A DNA stretch of 64,000 nucleotides from Ruegeria arenilitoris (GCF_013035425.1 NZ_WQHX01000003.1:625453-689452); one strand, 5' to 3'; positions 47,753-58,183 are shown, counted from the stretch's first letter. Program-made: numbers and translations. Notes: generated from the letters alone by a model not told the origin.

Positions 47753-48832
47753 ATGACAGGCGTGTGCGCGAACCAGCAGATTCAAGCGATGATAGACTGC
47801 GGTGAAATTACCGCTAACCCCGCAGTCATGTCCGAACAAATCCAACCAGCCAGCCTGGATTTACGACTTGGAACAATAGCTTATCGGGTCCGAGCCTCTT
47901 TCCTCTCTGGCGAAGGCCGCACGGTCGAAGACAGCCTTCGCGAATTTGAGATGCATCGAATCGATATCGCGGACGGCGCGGTACTGGAAAAAGGATGCGT
48001 CTACCTTGTTCCATTGATTGAGTCGCTCGCGCTACCGCCAGGCGTCAACGCTGTCGCCAACGCAAAAAGCTCTACCGGTCGCCTCGATTTGCTGACCCGT
48101 ACTATTACCGATGGCGGAACTGAATTCGACCGCGTTCCGGCGGGATACGCCGGACCGCTTTATGCCGAAATTTGCCCAAGATCATTTTCGGTTCTTGTTC
48201 GTCCAGGAATGCGGCTTAACCAAATTCGTTTCCGGCAAGGACAGGCGGTACTAAGCGACGATGAGCTAACCACTTTGCATGCTGAGTCCCCATTGGTTGA
48301 CGGCCCTGCAGTTATTCAAGACGGGCTGGGGTTTTCTGTCGACCTGCAATTGCCAGATACCGACTTGGTTGGCTATCGCGCTAAGCCGCACACTGGGGTA
48401 ATCGACCTCGACCGCATCGGCGGATATGATCCGCAGGACTATTGGGAAGAAGTACGCACAAATGATGGCCGCATCATCCTAGACCCCGGTGCTTTCTACA
48501 TACTCGTCAGCCGTGAGGCCGTGCATATCCCGCCAATGTACGCCGCAGAAATGGCCCCCTACCTGGCGATGGTGGGTGAGTTCCGCGTGCATTATGCTGG
48601 ATTCTTTGACCCGGGCTTCGGTCACGCGGCTGCTGGCGGAGCCGGATCACGTGGAGTTCTTGAGGTGCGCTGCCATGAAGCTCCGTTTGTTTTGGAACAT
48701 GGTCAGGTCGTGGGCCGATTGGTTTACGAGAGAATGGCCGAACTACCTACTCAGCTGTACGGAGCGGGGATCGCGTCGAATTATCAGGGACAGGGCCTAA
48801 AGCTATCCAAGCACTTTAGGTCCGTCGATTAA
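47753..48832 (+). CDS. two-domain dCTP deaminase family protein
   Basis: A 359-residue protein composed of two dUTPase/Dcd-fold domains (about 1-185 and 190-355). The first has IQPASLDLRLG and ANAKSSTGRLDLLTR; the second repeats a similar barrel with HYAGFFDPGFG. Standard Dcd is about 190 residues, so this is the long alphaproteobacterial form annotated as 2'-deoxycytidine 5'-triphosphate deaminase. It should supply dUTP/dUMP for dTTP synthesis. The ATG has GGAGGGA upstream. Confidence 0.82.
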   Translation: MTGVCANQQIQAMIDCGEITANPAVMSEQIQPASLDLRLGTIAYRVRASFLSGEGRTVEDSLREFEMHRIDIADGAVLEKGCVYLVPLIESLALPPGVNAVANAKSSTGRLDLLTRTITDGGTEFDRVPAGYAGPLYAEICPRSFSVLVRPGMRLNQIRFRQGQAVLSDDELTTLHAESPLVDGPAVIQDGLGFSVDLQLPDTDLVGYRAKPHTGVIDLDRIGGYDPQDYWEEVRTNDGRIILDPGAFYILVSREAVHIPPMYAAEMAPYLAMVGEFRVHYAGFFDPGFGHAAAGGAGSRGVLEVRCHEAPFVLEHGQVVGRLVYERMAELPTQLYGAGIASNYQGQGLKLSKHFRSVD

Positions 48833-48835
48833 CCC

Positions 48836-49075
48836 TTAGAATTTCATGAAACGCCGCGCATTGCGGGACAAACGTTGTGTTTGCCGCATGACCTGTTTCT
48901 GGCGTTTTAAATTGTGCGGTCCATTGCGAGATGCATTCGACGCTTGATCTTGATTAGAATGCGCGCGGGCATCTGTTGCCCTACTTGCCCATTCAAACCC
49001 CTTATCGACCCCGCTTTTGACAATGCGTCGCATAACTTGGCGCACAATCATATCGATAATTCTATTGGCATTCAT
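48836..49075 (-). CDS. Small basic hypothetical protein
   Basis: A 79-residue, strongly basic protein with many Arg, Gln and Asn and no membrane segment. The N-terminus (IIDMIVRQVMRRIV) is amphipathic. It ends 4 bp from the convergent dCTP deaminase gene and lies downstream of scpB. Similar short genes occur next to scpAB in relatives, as I recall. Function unknown. Confidence 0.6.
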   Translation of the reverse strand: MNANRIIDMIVRQVMRRIVKSGVDKGFEWASRATDARAHSNQDQASNASRNGPHNLKRQKQVMRQTQRLSRNARRFMKF

Positions 49076-49135
49076 TATTCTTCCCGTTTCTTACCTCAAG
49101 AAAGACGATTTTGCGGCTCAAAAGGTGCGAGTTGA

Positions 49136-49789
49136 TCAATCTTCCTCAAACAATTCCGATTGATCGTCATCTTCACTTTCCTCTGGCGTACCCAACGGCG
49201 CAGCACCTGGCGGTGGTCGGTTTTCAAGCAGCCCGGCTGCGCGCAGCTCCTTAAGCCCCGGTAAGTCACGAGCGTTTTCCAGTCCGAAATGGTCAAGAAA
49301 CTGTGGCGTCACCACAAAAGTGACCGGACGACCCGGAGTCATTCGACGACGACCCAACCTGATCCACTCCATCTCCAGCAATTGATCAATTGTACCGCGC
49401 GAAACTGAAACACCGCGAATCTCTTCGATCTCGGCGCGGGTACACGGTTGATGGTAGGCTACAATAGCCAGTGTCTCGATTGCTGCGCGGCTAAGTTTGC
49501 GGGTTTCCACGGTTTCCTTTTGCATTAGGAAACCCAAGTCTGGTGCAGTACGAATAGCCCAAGCTTCGCTAACCTTGACCACACGCACGCCACGTCCTTC
49601 GTAACGTTTCTGAAGCATTTCTATCGCTTGCGCCGCGTCGCTGCCGTGGGGCATACGTGCTTCTAAATCAGCAATTGTCACTGGTTCAGAGCTGGCAAAC
49701 AGAACAGCTTCGACCATGCGCTCTTGTTCAGCAAGCGGAGGCGCTTCGAAAAGAGTGCCAGTGCCTTCGTCCTGCGGGGCTTCAGTCAC
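49136..49789 (-). CDS. scpB: segregation and condensation protein B
   Basis: A kleisin-associated winged-helix subunit of the SMC condensin complex. With the GTG at 49789 it is 217 residues and overlaps scpA by 8 nt, with AGAGGA upstream. Segments ERMVEAVLFASSEPVT, LSRAAIETLAIVAYHQP and RGVSVSRGTIDQLLEM are typical. The C-terminus is acidic and disordered-looking. Confidence 0.93.
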   Translation of the reverse strand: MTEAPQDEGTGTLFEAPPLAEQERMVEAVLFASSEPVTIADLEARMPHGSDAAQAIEMLQKRYEGRGVRVVKVSEAWAIRTAPDLGFLMQKETVETRKLSRAAIETLAIVAYHQPCTRAEIEEIRGVSVSRGTIDQLLEMEWIRLGRRRMTPGRPVTFVVTPQFLDHFGLENARDLPGLKELRAAGLLENRPPPGAAPLGTPEESEDDDQSELFEED

Positions 49790-50576
49790 GGGTTTCAGTC
49801 CTCTTGCGCAATTGGATCGGAGCAAAGGTGTCGCTTTGCTTCATTTCCATATGTCCTTCCTTCACCAATTCCAGCGAGGCCGCAAATGTAGCAGCAGTTG
49901 CCGACCTTCGGCGTACGGGATCGGTGTCCCATCCTTCTGGCAAATAGGTCTCCATATCAGTCCACGTCCCGGCAAAACCTATCAATGGCCGCATTCGCTC
50001 TAACGCCTGCTCCATGGTGAAGACAGCGTCGCGATCCATAACGAAAGGACGAAATTCATCCCGAGTGCGAATGCGGGCATACCCCTGCATCAGATCCAGC
50101 AGCGTCGCAGAATACGTCACAGTTCGAATACGCGTGACGTCCTCACCCTGCCCGCGCTTAAAAAAATCGCGTCCCAGTTGGTCGCGCGCCATTAGCCGTG
50201 CGGCAGCGTCCCGCATCGCCTGAAGACGCTCCAACTGAAAGGCCAGATGTGCGGCAAGCTCCTCACCCGTAGGTCCGTCTTCGTCGGGATCGGGAGGCAA
50301 AAGCAGCCTGGATTTGAGGAATGCGAGCCAGGCCGCCATCACAAGATAGTCGGCGGCCAATTCGATCCGTAGTGCGCGAGCGCGTTCAACAAAGGCAAGG
50401 TATTGCTGGGCCAACGCCAGAACCGAGATTTTCCGCAAGTCGACCTTTTGTGTACGGGACAACATCAAAAGCACGTCCAACGGGCCTTCAAACCCGTCAA
50501 CATCCACAATCAGCGCTTCGGCCGCAAGACGATCGGCGACCGAAATCGGGTCTTCGCTGATAAGGTTATCTGACAT
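49782..50576 (-). CDS. scpA: segregation and condensation protein A
   Basis: The kleisin subunit bridging SMC dimers in chromosome condensation, 264 residues. DGFEGPLDVLLMLSRTQKVDLRKIS near residue 27 is the ScpA signature, followed by YLVMAAWLAFLKSRLLLP. It overlaps nagZ upstream and scpB downstream. Confidence 0.94.
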   Translation of the reverse strand: MSDNLISEDPISVADRLAAEALIVDVDGFEGPLDVLLMLSRTQKVDLRKISVLALAQQYLAFVERARALRIELAADYLVMAAWLAFLKSRLLLPPDPDEDGPTGEELAAHLAFQLERLQAMRDAAARLMARDQLGRDFFKRGQGEDVTRIRTVTYSATLLDLMQGYARIRTRDEFRPFVMDRDAVFTMEQALERMRPLIGFAGTWTDMETYLPEGWDTDPVRRRSATAATFAASLELVKEGHMEMKQSDTFAPIQLRKRTETRD

Positions 50577-51573
50577 ATACCTGCCCGCCCATTAGGCGAG
50601 ATAGTTCCGCTTCGGCGGCCTGGATGTCAAGCGCCTGCGGCAGTGATCGCATTGCAAGCGCCCGTTCTGCACGCGCCTGCGCCTCACCGGTCATTTCCCC
50701 CGCAGCCTCCAGTACTGCTTCTCGATCAGCCAGCGAAGCGTTACAATGCAGAACCACGTCGCATCCCGCGCTTATTGCCTGAGCAGCGATTTCTGCGGGC
50801 GTACCGCGCAACGCTTTCATTGAAATGTCGTCGGTCATAATCAGCCCATCAAACCCGATTTCTTCGCGGACAACTGCCATCATCCGAGCAGAAAGCGTGG
50901 CTGGCTGAGAGTCTATTTGGTCGTAGACCAAGTGAGCAGTCATGCCCAAAGGTAAATCTTTGAGCGCTCGGAACGGCGCAAAATCATCCGTTTGCAGTTC
51001 TTCCAGAGGCAAGTCGACATGCGGTAGATCATGATGGCTATCCAAAGTCGCGCGCCCATGGCCTGGCATATGTTTCAACACCGGTAAAACACCTGCATCC
51101 AAATGGGCTTGCGCCACCGCGCGACCAATTTGAGCAACTCGCTTCGGATCCTCAGCATAACAACGATTACGCAAAAATGCATGAGTCTCCGCCCGCGCGA
51201 CATCCACCATGGGCGCGCAGTTGCTGTCGATTCCAAGCGACAAAAGCTCTTGCGAGATCAAGCGGTATCGCAGATACATCGCCCGTTCTGCAATGTCGCC
51301 GGCAATTTTAGCGTGCTCCAAAGGCGGCATCCATTCACGACCCAAGGGCGCGCGCAAGCGTTGTACACGACCGCCTTCTTGATCAATCGTTATGAGACAA
51401 TCTCGTCCCACAGCTTCTCGAAAATCGCCGCACAAAGAGCGAACTTGATCTGCAGTTTCGATGTTGCGAGCAAATAGGATGAACCCAAAAGGGTTCATCC
51501 GACGAAACAATCTTTTTTCTTCAGGCGTTAGCCGCGTGCCTTCAGCATCCGTGATAGCAGCGCCAAATTTCAC
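50566..51573 (-). CDS. nagZ: beta-N-acetylhexosaminidase
   Basis: A family GH3 enzyme that removes GlcNAc from cytosolic muropeptides in peptidoglycan recycling, the pathway that also uses AnmK (29704-30843). The 335-residue protein has ITIDQEGGRVQRL, LKHMPGHGRATLDSHHDLP (catalytic His/Asp loop) and LIMTDDISMKAL (nucleophile Asp). The GTG at 51573 overlaps the stop of the SPOR gene by 4 nt. Confidence 0.93.
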   Translation of the reverse strand: MKFGAAITDAEGTRLTPEEKRLFRRMNPFGFILFARNIETADQVRSLCGDFREAVGRDCLITIDQEGGRVQRLRAPLGREWMPPLEHAKIAGDIAERAMYLRYRLISQELLSLGIDSNCAPMVDVARAETHAFLRNRCYAEDPKRVAQIGRAVAQAHLDAGVLPVLKHMPGHGRATLDSHHDLPHVDLPLEELQTDDFAPFRALKDLPLGMTAHLVYDQIDSQPATLSARMMAVVREEIGFDGLIMTDDISMKALRGTPAEIAAQAISAGCDVVLHCNASLADREAVLEAAGEMTGEAQARAERALAMRSLPQALDIQAAEAELSRLMGGQVYVR

Positions 51574-52688
51574 CGCACGGCAACCGGAATGCAATCCGCC
51601 CCTTGCGCCACTAGCGCTGCGCAAAACTGGCGTGATTCACTCAGATCATCGAAACCAAGAACCCGCAGGCGATAAAACGTCCGCCCTCCACTTGAAGTTT
51701 TCTGAATAACTCTTTGCTTCCCCTTAATATACTCGCCAAATTTTGCAGCGGCCTGATTCCATTCCTCCCGAGCCACATTATCGCTTTCATATGCACCAAG
51801 CTGAGCGAGACGCGTGCCCTTGGCAAGAGATTCGGGATCAACATCCAACCCTGCTGCTGCCTTTACAGCGGCATTAATCGAGGTTTCGGTGCCACTGCTA
51901 GGTGATATCCCGCCTTGCGTCGTACTACGAGCTGGTCGAGAGTGAGGTCGCAATGATCTACGCACTCCAGGCAAGGCTGCAATCGCCGGGTCAGGCAGCT
52001 GAGCAGCCAGATCTGCAGGATCGATGGCCGGTTCCTCTTCGGGCGTCGCTAAAGACGCAACTTGAACGCCCTGCTCTGCTGACGGCTCGGAATTCGCTAC
52101 CTTCCCCGCCAGTTCTGCAACTAGCGCGTCAACAGCGTTCTGCCTCAGCTTGGCGGCCTCTTCTTTGGAAATCTCCTGTTCGACAACATGAACAGCTTTC
52201 GTCGGCTTTAAATCGCCCATCGGAGCATCCTCGTCCGACAGTGATACAGGGCGTGGGGCAAGGATCAATCGATCTGCAGGAGCCGCAGCCGAACCCACGG
52301 CCGCCACCGTGTTAACCGCTAGCCCTTGATGATCAGCTGGTGACCCACCGGGATTTTCGGGTTGAATACGCATCGGTCCTTCGATCGCGCGCACTACGGG
52401 CACTCCGCTGACGTCCCGCATAATTAATTGGTATCCCCAAACCGAGACCCCGGCGACCAAAGCCAGAGACGCCATTGCACCCAGAAAGTTGGCCATTCGA
52501 GCCAAACTGCCTGTCCCGCGCGGCGTTTCCTCATAGCCATCAAAGTCGTCGGGATAGTTCGGAGCATCCCGCGAATACAACTGATTCGGGTAATTCATTT
52601 GCTCAGGACGCAATTGCCCCGAGGAATCGTAACTCGCCATGTCCGCCTCACTGCCCGTTTCGCGCCCAAAATTTGGCGCGCGGGTCAT
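51570..52688 (-). CDS. SPOR domain-containing membrane protein
   Basis: A 372-residue single-pass inner-membrane protein. The cytosolic N-terminus (about 65 residues) precedes a helix near 66-92, a long disordered Ala/Pro/Glu-rich periplasmic linker, and a SPOR domain in the last 80 residues (TRLAQLGAYESDNVA, TFYRLRVLGF, GADCIPV). SPOR domains bind denuded septal peptidoglycan, so a cell-division role is likely. It lies in the argS-nagZ-scpAB run. Confidence 0.88.
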   Translation of the reverse strand: MTRAPNFGRETGSEADMASYDSSGQLRPEQMNYPNQLYSRDAPNYPDDFDGYEETPRGTGSLARMANFLGAMASLALVAGVSVWGYQLIMRDVSGVPVVRAIEGPMRIQPENPGGSPADHQGLAVNTVAAVGSAAAPADRLILAPRPVSLSDEDAPMGDLKPTKAVHVVEQEISKEEAAKLRQNAVDALVAELAGKVANSEPSAEQGVQVASLATPEEEPAIDPADLAAQLPDPAIAALPGVRRSLRPHSRPARSTTQGGISPSSGTETSINAAVKAAAGLDVDPESLAKGTRLAQLGAYESDNVAREEWNQAAAKFGEYIKGKQRVIQKTSSGGRTFYRLRVLGFDDLSESRQFCAALVAQGADCIPVAVR

Positions 52689-52727
52689 TTCTTGCCTACC
52701 TCAGACCGACGGTTCGGGCGATGTTTG

Positions 52728-54473
52728 TCACCGCATCTCCTGCGCCGGAGTAACGCCAAGAATACCCAAGCCCGCTGAAATCACAACAGAAACTGCCCGG
52801 GTCAATGCGATTTTTGACTGACTTGTGGCCACATCGCCATCTTGAATAAAGCGCAGCTGAGTTTCGTCATTGCCCCTGTTCCAAAGCGCGTGGAAATCTC
52901 CTGCGAGTTCATAGAGATAGAAGGCAATCCTGTGTGGTTCATTAGTTCGCGCCGCGATTTCAACTAAACGTGGCCATTCGGCCAGTTTTTTGGCTACAGT
53001 CAGCTCTGCAACGTGGTCAATTTTGCTCAAATCCGCAGCAGACAGCGTGGCGTCGTCCGCGGCAATGCCGGCTTCCGCCGCCCTACGCAGCACACTCATC
53101 ACACGGGCGTGGGCGTATTGAACGTAGAACACAGGGTTTTCGCGGCTCTGCTCCAGCACCTTGTCGAAATCAAAGTCCAATGGTGCGTCGTTCTTACGGG
53201 TCAACATGACAAAGCGTGTCACGTCCGGGCCGACCTGATCCACCACGTCCCTGAGGGTGACAAAGGTTCCTGCCCGTTTAGACATCTTGAACGGCTCGCC
53301 GTTTTTCCACAGTTTCACCAACTGAGTAAGCTTGATATCCAGCGGAACTTTCCCATCGGAAAGAGCTGAAACAGCTGCCTTCATCCGCTTGACGTAGCCA
53401 CCATGGTCAGCACCAAACACATCGATCAGCGCATCAAAGCCGCGTGACACCTTGTCATAGTGATAGGCGATATCAGGCGCGAAATAGGTCCAGCTGCCGT
53501 CCGATTTCTTCACCGGGCGATCGACATCGTCTCCATGTTCCGTAGATTTGAATAGAGTTTGCTCGCGCGGCTCCCAGTCTTCCGGCTTTTTGCCCTTGGG
53601 CGGCTCTAATACACCCTCGTAAATCAGCCCCTTTTCAGTCAGCGATTGCAGCGCCGCCTCGATACGGCCGGTGCCATAGAGCGACTTTTCTGAGAAAAAC
53701 ACGTCCATCTCGACACCCAGCGCCTTCAGGTCTTCGCGGATCAAATCCATCATCGCATCGGTGGCGAAGGCGCGCAGATGCTCCAGCCATTCGCTTTCGG
53801 GCTTGTCGATCAGGCTATCACCGTATTTCTCTTTCAACGCCTTGCCGATTGGGATCAAATAATCTCCGGGGTATAGCCCTTCGGCGATCTCTGGGCTTAA
53901 CCCATTTGCTTCGCGATAACGTTCATATGCGGACCGCGCCAGCACATCCACCTGAGCACCGCCATCGTTGATGTAGTATTCGCGGGTCACATCATGGCCT
54001 GAGAAGGCCAAAAGACTTGCTAACGCGTCACCGAAAACCGCACCTCTCGTATGACCGACATGCAGTGGGCCAGTTGGGTTGGCCGAAACATATTCGACGT
54101 TTACCTTTTGCCCGTGCCCCATGACGGAGCGACCGTAATCCGCACCTTTTTCAAGAACTGCTGCCAGCACGGCTTGCCAAACTGAAACAGTCAGCCGCAG
54201 GTTCAAAAAACCCGGTCCAGCCACCTCTGCGCTGCTGATACGATCATCATCTGCCAGTTTTCCTGCCAACGCCTCCGCAATGTCCCGTGGCTTCATCCGG
54301 GCCGATTTGGCCAACACCATGGCAGCGTTGGTCGCCATGTCACCATGGGCGGCATCGCGCGGAGGCTCGACCGTCACGTTATCAAAGCTCAACCCTTCGG
54401 GCAGAGCTCCCTCGGACTGCATCTGCGCCAGCGCGTCCAACACCAAGCCGCGGATCTCGGAAAACAGGTTCAT
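52728..54473 (-). CDS. argS: arginyl-tRNA synthetase
   Basis: A class I synthetase of 581 residues. The HIGH motif is HVGH in [14 protein letters not shown] and the KMSK motif is KMSKRAG. The N-terminal Add-1 domain and C-terminal anticodon-binding DALR domain ([15 protein letters not shown]) are present. The ATG at 54473 is used because family homology starts at MNLFSEIR. Confidence 0.96.
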   Translation of the reverse strand: MNLFSEIRGLVLDALAQMQSEGALPEGLSFDNVTVEPPRDAAHGDMATNAAMVLAKSARMKPRDIAEALAGKLADDDRISSAEVAGPGFLNLRLTVSVWQAVLAAVLEKGADYGRSVMGHGQKVNVEYVSANPTGPLHVGHTRGAVFGDALASLLAFSGHDVTREYYINDGGAQVDVLARSAYERYREANGLSPEIAEGLYPGDYLIPIGKALKEKYGDSLIDKPESEWLEHLRAFATDAMMDLIREDLKALGVEMDVFFSEKSLYGTGRIEAALQSLTEKGLIYEGVLEPPKGKKPEDWEPREQTLFKSTEHGDDVDRPVKKSDGSWTYFAPDIAYHYDKVSRGFDALIDVFGADHGGYVKRMKAAVSALSDGKVPLDIKLTQLVKLWKNGEPFKMSKRAGTFVTLRDVVDQVGPDVTRFVMLTRKNDAPLDFDFDKVLEQSRENPVFYVQYAHARVMSVLRRAAEAGIAADDATLSAADLSKIDHVAELTVAKKLAEWPRLVEIAARTNEPHRIAFYLYELAGDFHALWNRGNDETQLRFIQDGDVATSQSKIALTRAVSVVISAGLGILGVTPAQEMR

Positions 54474-54575
54474 TTCGGGTGTCCTTTTACTTGCCCGGCG
54501 GTTTAACACGCATCACGGCAAGGTCAATGCGCGCCTAAACTTCGCGTAACTTCGGCCAGTATGGAAGTCGAATGA

Positions 54576-55748
54576 TCAAGTTCCGGTTAGTCTTGCATGA
54601 TCCTGCAGGGCAAATCGATCCGTCATACCAGCAATGTAATCCGAAACGATCCGCGCAAGGGCGGTTTCATCACCAGCGGCTTCGATATCTCCGTGCCAGC
54701 GCGACGGCATTTGTTTGGGATCGTTTAGGTAAATTGGAAACAGGTCTTGGACGACCTTGCTGACCTCAGCTCGCACACCCATGACACTGGGTGCCCTGTA
54801 CATGCGGGTAAACAGAAACGCGCGGATTTCCTTGAGCTTGGCCCACAAGTTGCTCGAAAACTGAATCACTGGATATCCCAGATTTCGGATATCCTCGACA
54901 GACTGCGCGCCGGAACACGCGATCAACTCGCGCGATGTCTCGATCACGTCGGAAACCATCACACCAAAAACGCGCCTAAGCGCTTCGTGCCTGCGGCGAT
55001 AATCGTCCAGTCCGGGATACTTTCGATCGACGTTAGCATAGCAAGCGTCTACGATCGGCAATTGTTGAATTTCTTTGTCAGTGAACAACCCTGCCCGTAA
55101 CCCGTCCAGCAAATCGTGGTTGTTGTACGCAATATCGTCGGACAACGCCGCAACTTGGGCTTCAGCGCTTGCGTGTGTGTGCAACTCCAGATCGAAGTCA
55201 GAATTGCATTCAGCCAGCGCCCAAGGCAATTGACCCAATACAGGGCCATTGTGTTTTGCGATACCTTCCAGGCATTCCCATGTCAGGTTACACCCATCGA
55301 AATCCGCATAGTGACGCTCAAGCTTTGTAACGATTCTAATGGCTTGAGCGTTGTGATCAAACCCACCGTAGGGCTCCATTAGTACGTGCAGCGCATCCTC
55401 TCCCGTGTGCCCAAACGGTGTGTGGCCAAGGTCATGCGCCAAAGCCACTGCTTCGGTCAACTCAACGTTCAGACCCAAAGCTCCGGCAATAGTACGAGCA
55501 ACTTGCGCAACTTCGATGGAATGAGTCAAACGTGTGCGATAGCTGTCGCCTTCGTGCTCAACAAACACCTGAGTCTTGTGTTTGAGGCGCCGAAAAGCAC
55601 TCGCGTGAATGATGCGGTCACGATCACGCTGAAAGCATGACCGGAAACTGCTTTCTTCCTCGGCCACAAGTCGCCCTCGCGAACGACCCGGGTCCGAGGC
55701 AAAACCCGCTCTGTCCAAAGGTCTTGTCCTTGTCGCCTGTCCTTGCAA
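54576..55748 (-). CDS. dgt: deoxyguanosinetriphosphate triphosphohydrolase-like protein
   Basis: A 390-residue HD-domain dNTPase. Metal residues lie in RLTHSIEVAQ, ALAHDLGHTPFGHTGE and the later DDIAYNNHD. It should hydrolyse dNTPs to deoxynucleoside and tripolyphosphate, affecting dNTP pools. It starts the dgt-argS-SPOR-nagZ-scpAB line and is divergent from erpA (46 bp). Confidence 0.92.
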   Translation of the reverse strand: MQGQATRTRPLDRAGFASDPGRSRGRLVAEEESSFRSCFQRDRDRIIHASAFRRLKHKTQVFVEHEGDSYRTRLTHSIEVAQVARTIAGALGLNVELTEAVALAHDLGHTPFGHTGEDALHVLMEPYGGFDHNAQAIRIVTKLERHYADFDGCNLTWECLEGIAKHNGPVLGQLPWALAECNSDFDLELHTHASAEAQVAALSDDIAYNNHDLLDGLRAGLFTDKEIQQLPIVDACYANVDRKYPGLDDYRRRHEALRRVFGVMVSDVIETSRELIACSGAQSVEDIRNLGYPVIQFSSNLWAKLKEIRAFLFTRMYRAPSVMGVRAEVSKVVQDLFPIYLNDPKQMPSRWHGDIEAAGDETALARIVSDYIAGMTDRFALQDHARLTGT

Positions 55749-55794
55749 TTTCTATATTGGAAGAAGTAGAGGAAATAAACCTTTGGAGTCCGGC

Positions 55795-56118
55795 ATGAAT
55801 CTGCCTCCTACAGTTACAGATCGCGCTTTTGATCGCCTTGCCGAAATTGGCGCAGCCGATCAAGGGCAGGCATTGCGCGTCGCGGTAGAAGGCGGCGGAT
55901 GTTCCGGTTTTCAATACGAAATTGCGCTGGACGAACCGACGGAAGATGATCTGATCCTGGAAGGTAACGGCCAGAAAGTCATTGTCGACTCAATTTCTCT
56001 GCCCTTCCTGGAAAATGCGGTAATCGACTTCACGCAGGAACTGATCGGCGCACGGTTTGTTATTGAAAACCCCAACGCAACTTCGTCCTGCGGATGTGGT
56101 ACATCATTTTCAATGTGA
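55795..56118 (+). CDS. erpA: iron-sulfur cluster insertion protein (HesB/IscA family)
   Basis: A 107-residue A-type carrier that passes Fe-S clusters to target enzymes. The three conserved cysteines are Cys36 (GGGCSGFQY), Cys99 and Cys101 (CGCG). The ATG at 55795 has GGAG 6 nt upstream. Sequence fits ErpA/IscA; the exact subfamily is not certain. Confidence 0.9.
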   Translation: MNLPPTVTDRAFDRLAEIGAADQGQALRVAVEGGGCSGFQYEIALDEPTEDDLILEGNGQKVIVDSISLPFLENAVIDFTQELIGARFVIENPNATSSCGCGTSFSM

Positions 56119-56178
56119 TCTTGCCCTGACCGTTTGGTTGAGAGATAGATCAACCGGTAGCTAGCCGGAGGATTGCGC

Positions 56179-56958
56179 ATGAAAATCGCCACATTCAACA
56201 TTAACGGCATAAAAGCGCGAGCCGAGGCTCTACCCCGCTGGCTCGACGAAGCACAGCCTGACGTGGTTTTGCTTCAGGAAATCAAATCAGTTGACGAAAA
56301 CTTTCCGCGAGAGATATTCGAAGGGCGTGGCTATAACGTCGAAACCCATGGTCAAAAAAGCTTTAACGGCGTCGCAATCCTTTCAAAGCTTCCACTTGAA
56401 GATGTCCGCCGTGGACTTCCCGGAGACGATGCAGATGAACAAGCGCGGTGGATTGAGGCCACCATTGTGGGAGAGAAAGCTTTGCGCATCTGCGGCCTTT
56501 ACCTGCCGAATGGCAACCCTGCACCGGGACCGAAATATGACTACAAACTCGCGTGGATGGACCGATTGTATGATCGGGCCCGCGACCTTTTGGTTGCGGA
56601 AGAGCCTGCTCTTATGGCCGGTGATTACAACATTATCCCTCAGGCAGAAGACGCCAAACGCCCCGACGCTTGGCGCGAGGATGCACTATTCCGCCTTGAG
56701 AGCCGCGAAGCCTTCCGCAAGATATTGAACCTCGGGTTCACCGAGGCGTTTCGCGCTGTGACGCAAGGACCCGAACACTATTCATTTTGGGACTATCAGG
56801 CCGGTGCATGGAACCGAAACGATGGCATCCGTATCGATCATTTCCTGCTCACGCCTCAAGCAGCTGATCTGATGCGCGACTGCCAAATCGATGCCGAGAT
56901 TCGCGGACACGAAAAGCCTTCGGACCACGTACCGGTATGGGTCGATCTGGACTTTTAA
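56179..56958 (+). CDS. xth: exodeoxyribonuclease III
   Basis: A 259-residue AP endonuclease/3'-exonuclease of base excision repair. Motifs: ATFNINGIKAR, LLQEIK, GLYLPNG, AGDYNIIP and SDHVPVWVDL, supplying the Asn, Glu, Tyr, Asp-Asn and Asp-His active-site residues. GGAGG lies 7 nt upstream of the ATG at 56179. Convergent with the monooxygenase gene. Confidence 0.93.
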   Translation: MKIATFNINGIKARAEALPRWLDEAQPDVVLLQEIKSVDENFPREIFEGRGYNVETHGQKSFNGVAILSKLPLEDVRRGLPGDDADEQARWIEATIVGEKALRICGLYLPNGNPAPGPKYDYKLAWMDRLYDRARDLLVAEEPALMAGDYNIIPQAEDAKRPDAWREDALFRLESREAFRKILNLGFTEAFRAVTQGPEHYSFWDYQAGAWNRNDGIRIDHFLLTPQAADLMRDCQIDAEIRGHEKPSDHVPVWVDLDF

Positions 56959-56962
56959 CGTT

Positions 56963-58111
56963 CTATGCCGTGGCGTCGTAGTCGTAAATCCAGTCATAAC
57001 GGCGACCCATTCTAGGGCCCACCGCTTTCAGAAGTATTTGTGCAGCCAAGCGCATAGGGCCGCTCAGGTGGAAGTTTCGTGCATTTGCCGATGCCACGTC
57101 GACAACCCGGCGCGCCCTTGCTGATCGAGCATGTTCGTATTTTTCAAGACTTTCAGCCAAAGTGGTCCGTTCAAAAGATCGCGCCAAGACCCAAGCGTCC
57201 TCGAGTGCCAAGCAAGCCCCTTGCGCCATGAACGGTAATGTCGGATGCGCAGAATCACCTAAAAGGGCGACCCGCCCATTCTGCCAACTCCCGGCAACTG
57301 GACGCAAGAACAGTGCCCATAGATAGGTTTCCTGCACCTTTTGAAGAACCTCGCGCACATTTCCACCAAAGTCGGAAAAACGAGCACGCAGTTCGTCCGG
57401 GTCACCCTTCAAACGCCACCCTTCTTCTCGCCAGTCTGAACGTTCTTCGACCGCGACGATGTTCAGAAGGCTCTGATCACGCAGCGGATAGGTCACTATA
57501 TGACGCCCTGGCCCCATAGTGAGATGGGCCTTCGGTGAACTGAGATTGCGATCCCAAGGAATGGTGGCTCGCCAAGCAACCTGATTTGTGAATCTCGGAC
57601 GCTCTTGATCGTTCAAAGTGGCGCGGATTTCGCTGCGTCCACCATCAGCGGCGATCAAGCAATCGACTCTGAGCGGCTGACTATTCGGCAGACGAATTTC
57701 AACCGGCCCCGAACTTTCATTTATATTTTGAACTTTGGTTTTCAGCCGGATCTCAACATCTTCCTTGTATGCTCGCTTCAAAAGCAAATCTATAAGATCG
57801 GCCCTGTGATAGTAATAAGTCGGTCCGGCCAAGGGTTGGGGAATCAGACTAATGAATCTCCCGTCTTTATAATCACGCAGAACTGTACCGTGTGAGATTT
57901 GGGCCTGCTCAGGTGACTCTTTGACTACACCAAGGGCGCGAAGCACGGTCATGCCATTTGCGCTGATTTGCAGCCCGGCCCCGACTTCCGTTAATTCAGG
58001 CGCTTGCTCAAGAACCACAACTTGCGCACCCAACATACGCAGTGCGATTGCCGCGGCAAGACCACCGATACCAGCCCCGACTACGGCAAATTTCAAATCA
58101 GCTACGTTCAT
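56963..58111 (-). CDS. FAD-dependent monooxygenase, salicylate hydroxylase-like
   Basis: A 382-residue class A flavoprotein hydroxylase. The FAD motif VVGAGIGGLAAAIAL is near the N-terminus, the DG motif appears as CLIAADGGRSEIR, and the second FAD motif is VALLGDSAHPTLPFMAQG. The ATG at 58111 is chosen; a further-upstream codon would lie in the dksA terminator. The aromatic substrate is unknown, and no ring-cleavage genes adjoin it. Confidence 0.88.
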   Translation of the reverse strand: MNVADLKFAVVGAGIGGLAAAIALRMLGAQVVVLEQAPELTEVGAGLQISANGMTVLRALGVVKESPEQAQISHGTVLRDYKDGRFISLIPQPLAGPTYYYHRADLIDLLLKRAYKEDVEIRLKTKVQNINESSGPVEIRLPNSQPLRVDCLIAADGGRSEIRATLNDQERPRFTNQVAWRATIPWDRNLSSPKAHLTMGPGRHIVTYPLRDQSLLNIVAVEERSDWREEGWRLKGDPDELRARFSDFGGNVREVLQKVQETYLWALFLRPVAGSWQNGRVALLGDSAHPTLPFMAQGACLALEDAWVLARSFERTTLAESLEKYEHARSARARRVVDVASANARNFHLSGPMRLAAQILLKAVGPRMGRRYDWIYDYDATA

Positions 58112-58130
58112 AAATTTGAAGTATCCCACA

Positions 58131-58162
58131 AAAAACGCCGGAGCCACAGGCTCCGGCGTTTC
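58131..58162 (-). terminator. Intrinsic terminator of dksA
   Basis: On the minus strand AAACGCCGGAGCC and GGCTCCGGCGTTT form a 13-bp perfect stem with a 3-nt loop followed by a T-run. It lies 22 nt past the dksA stop. Confidence 0.88.
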
Positions 58163-58183
58163 TCAATTCCTGCAATACAGCAA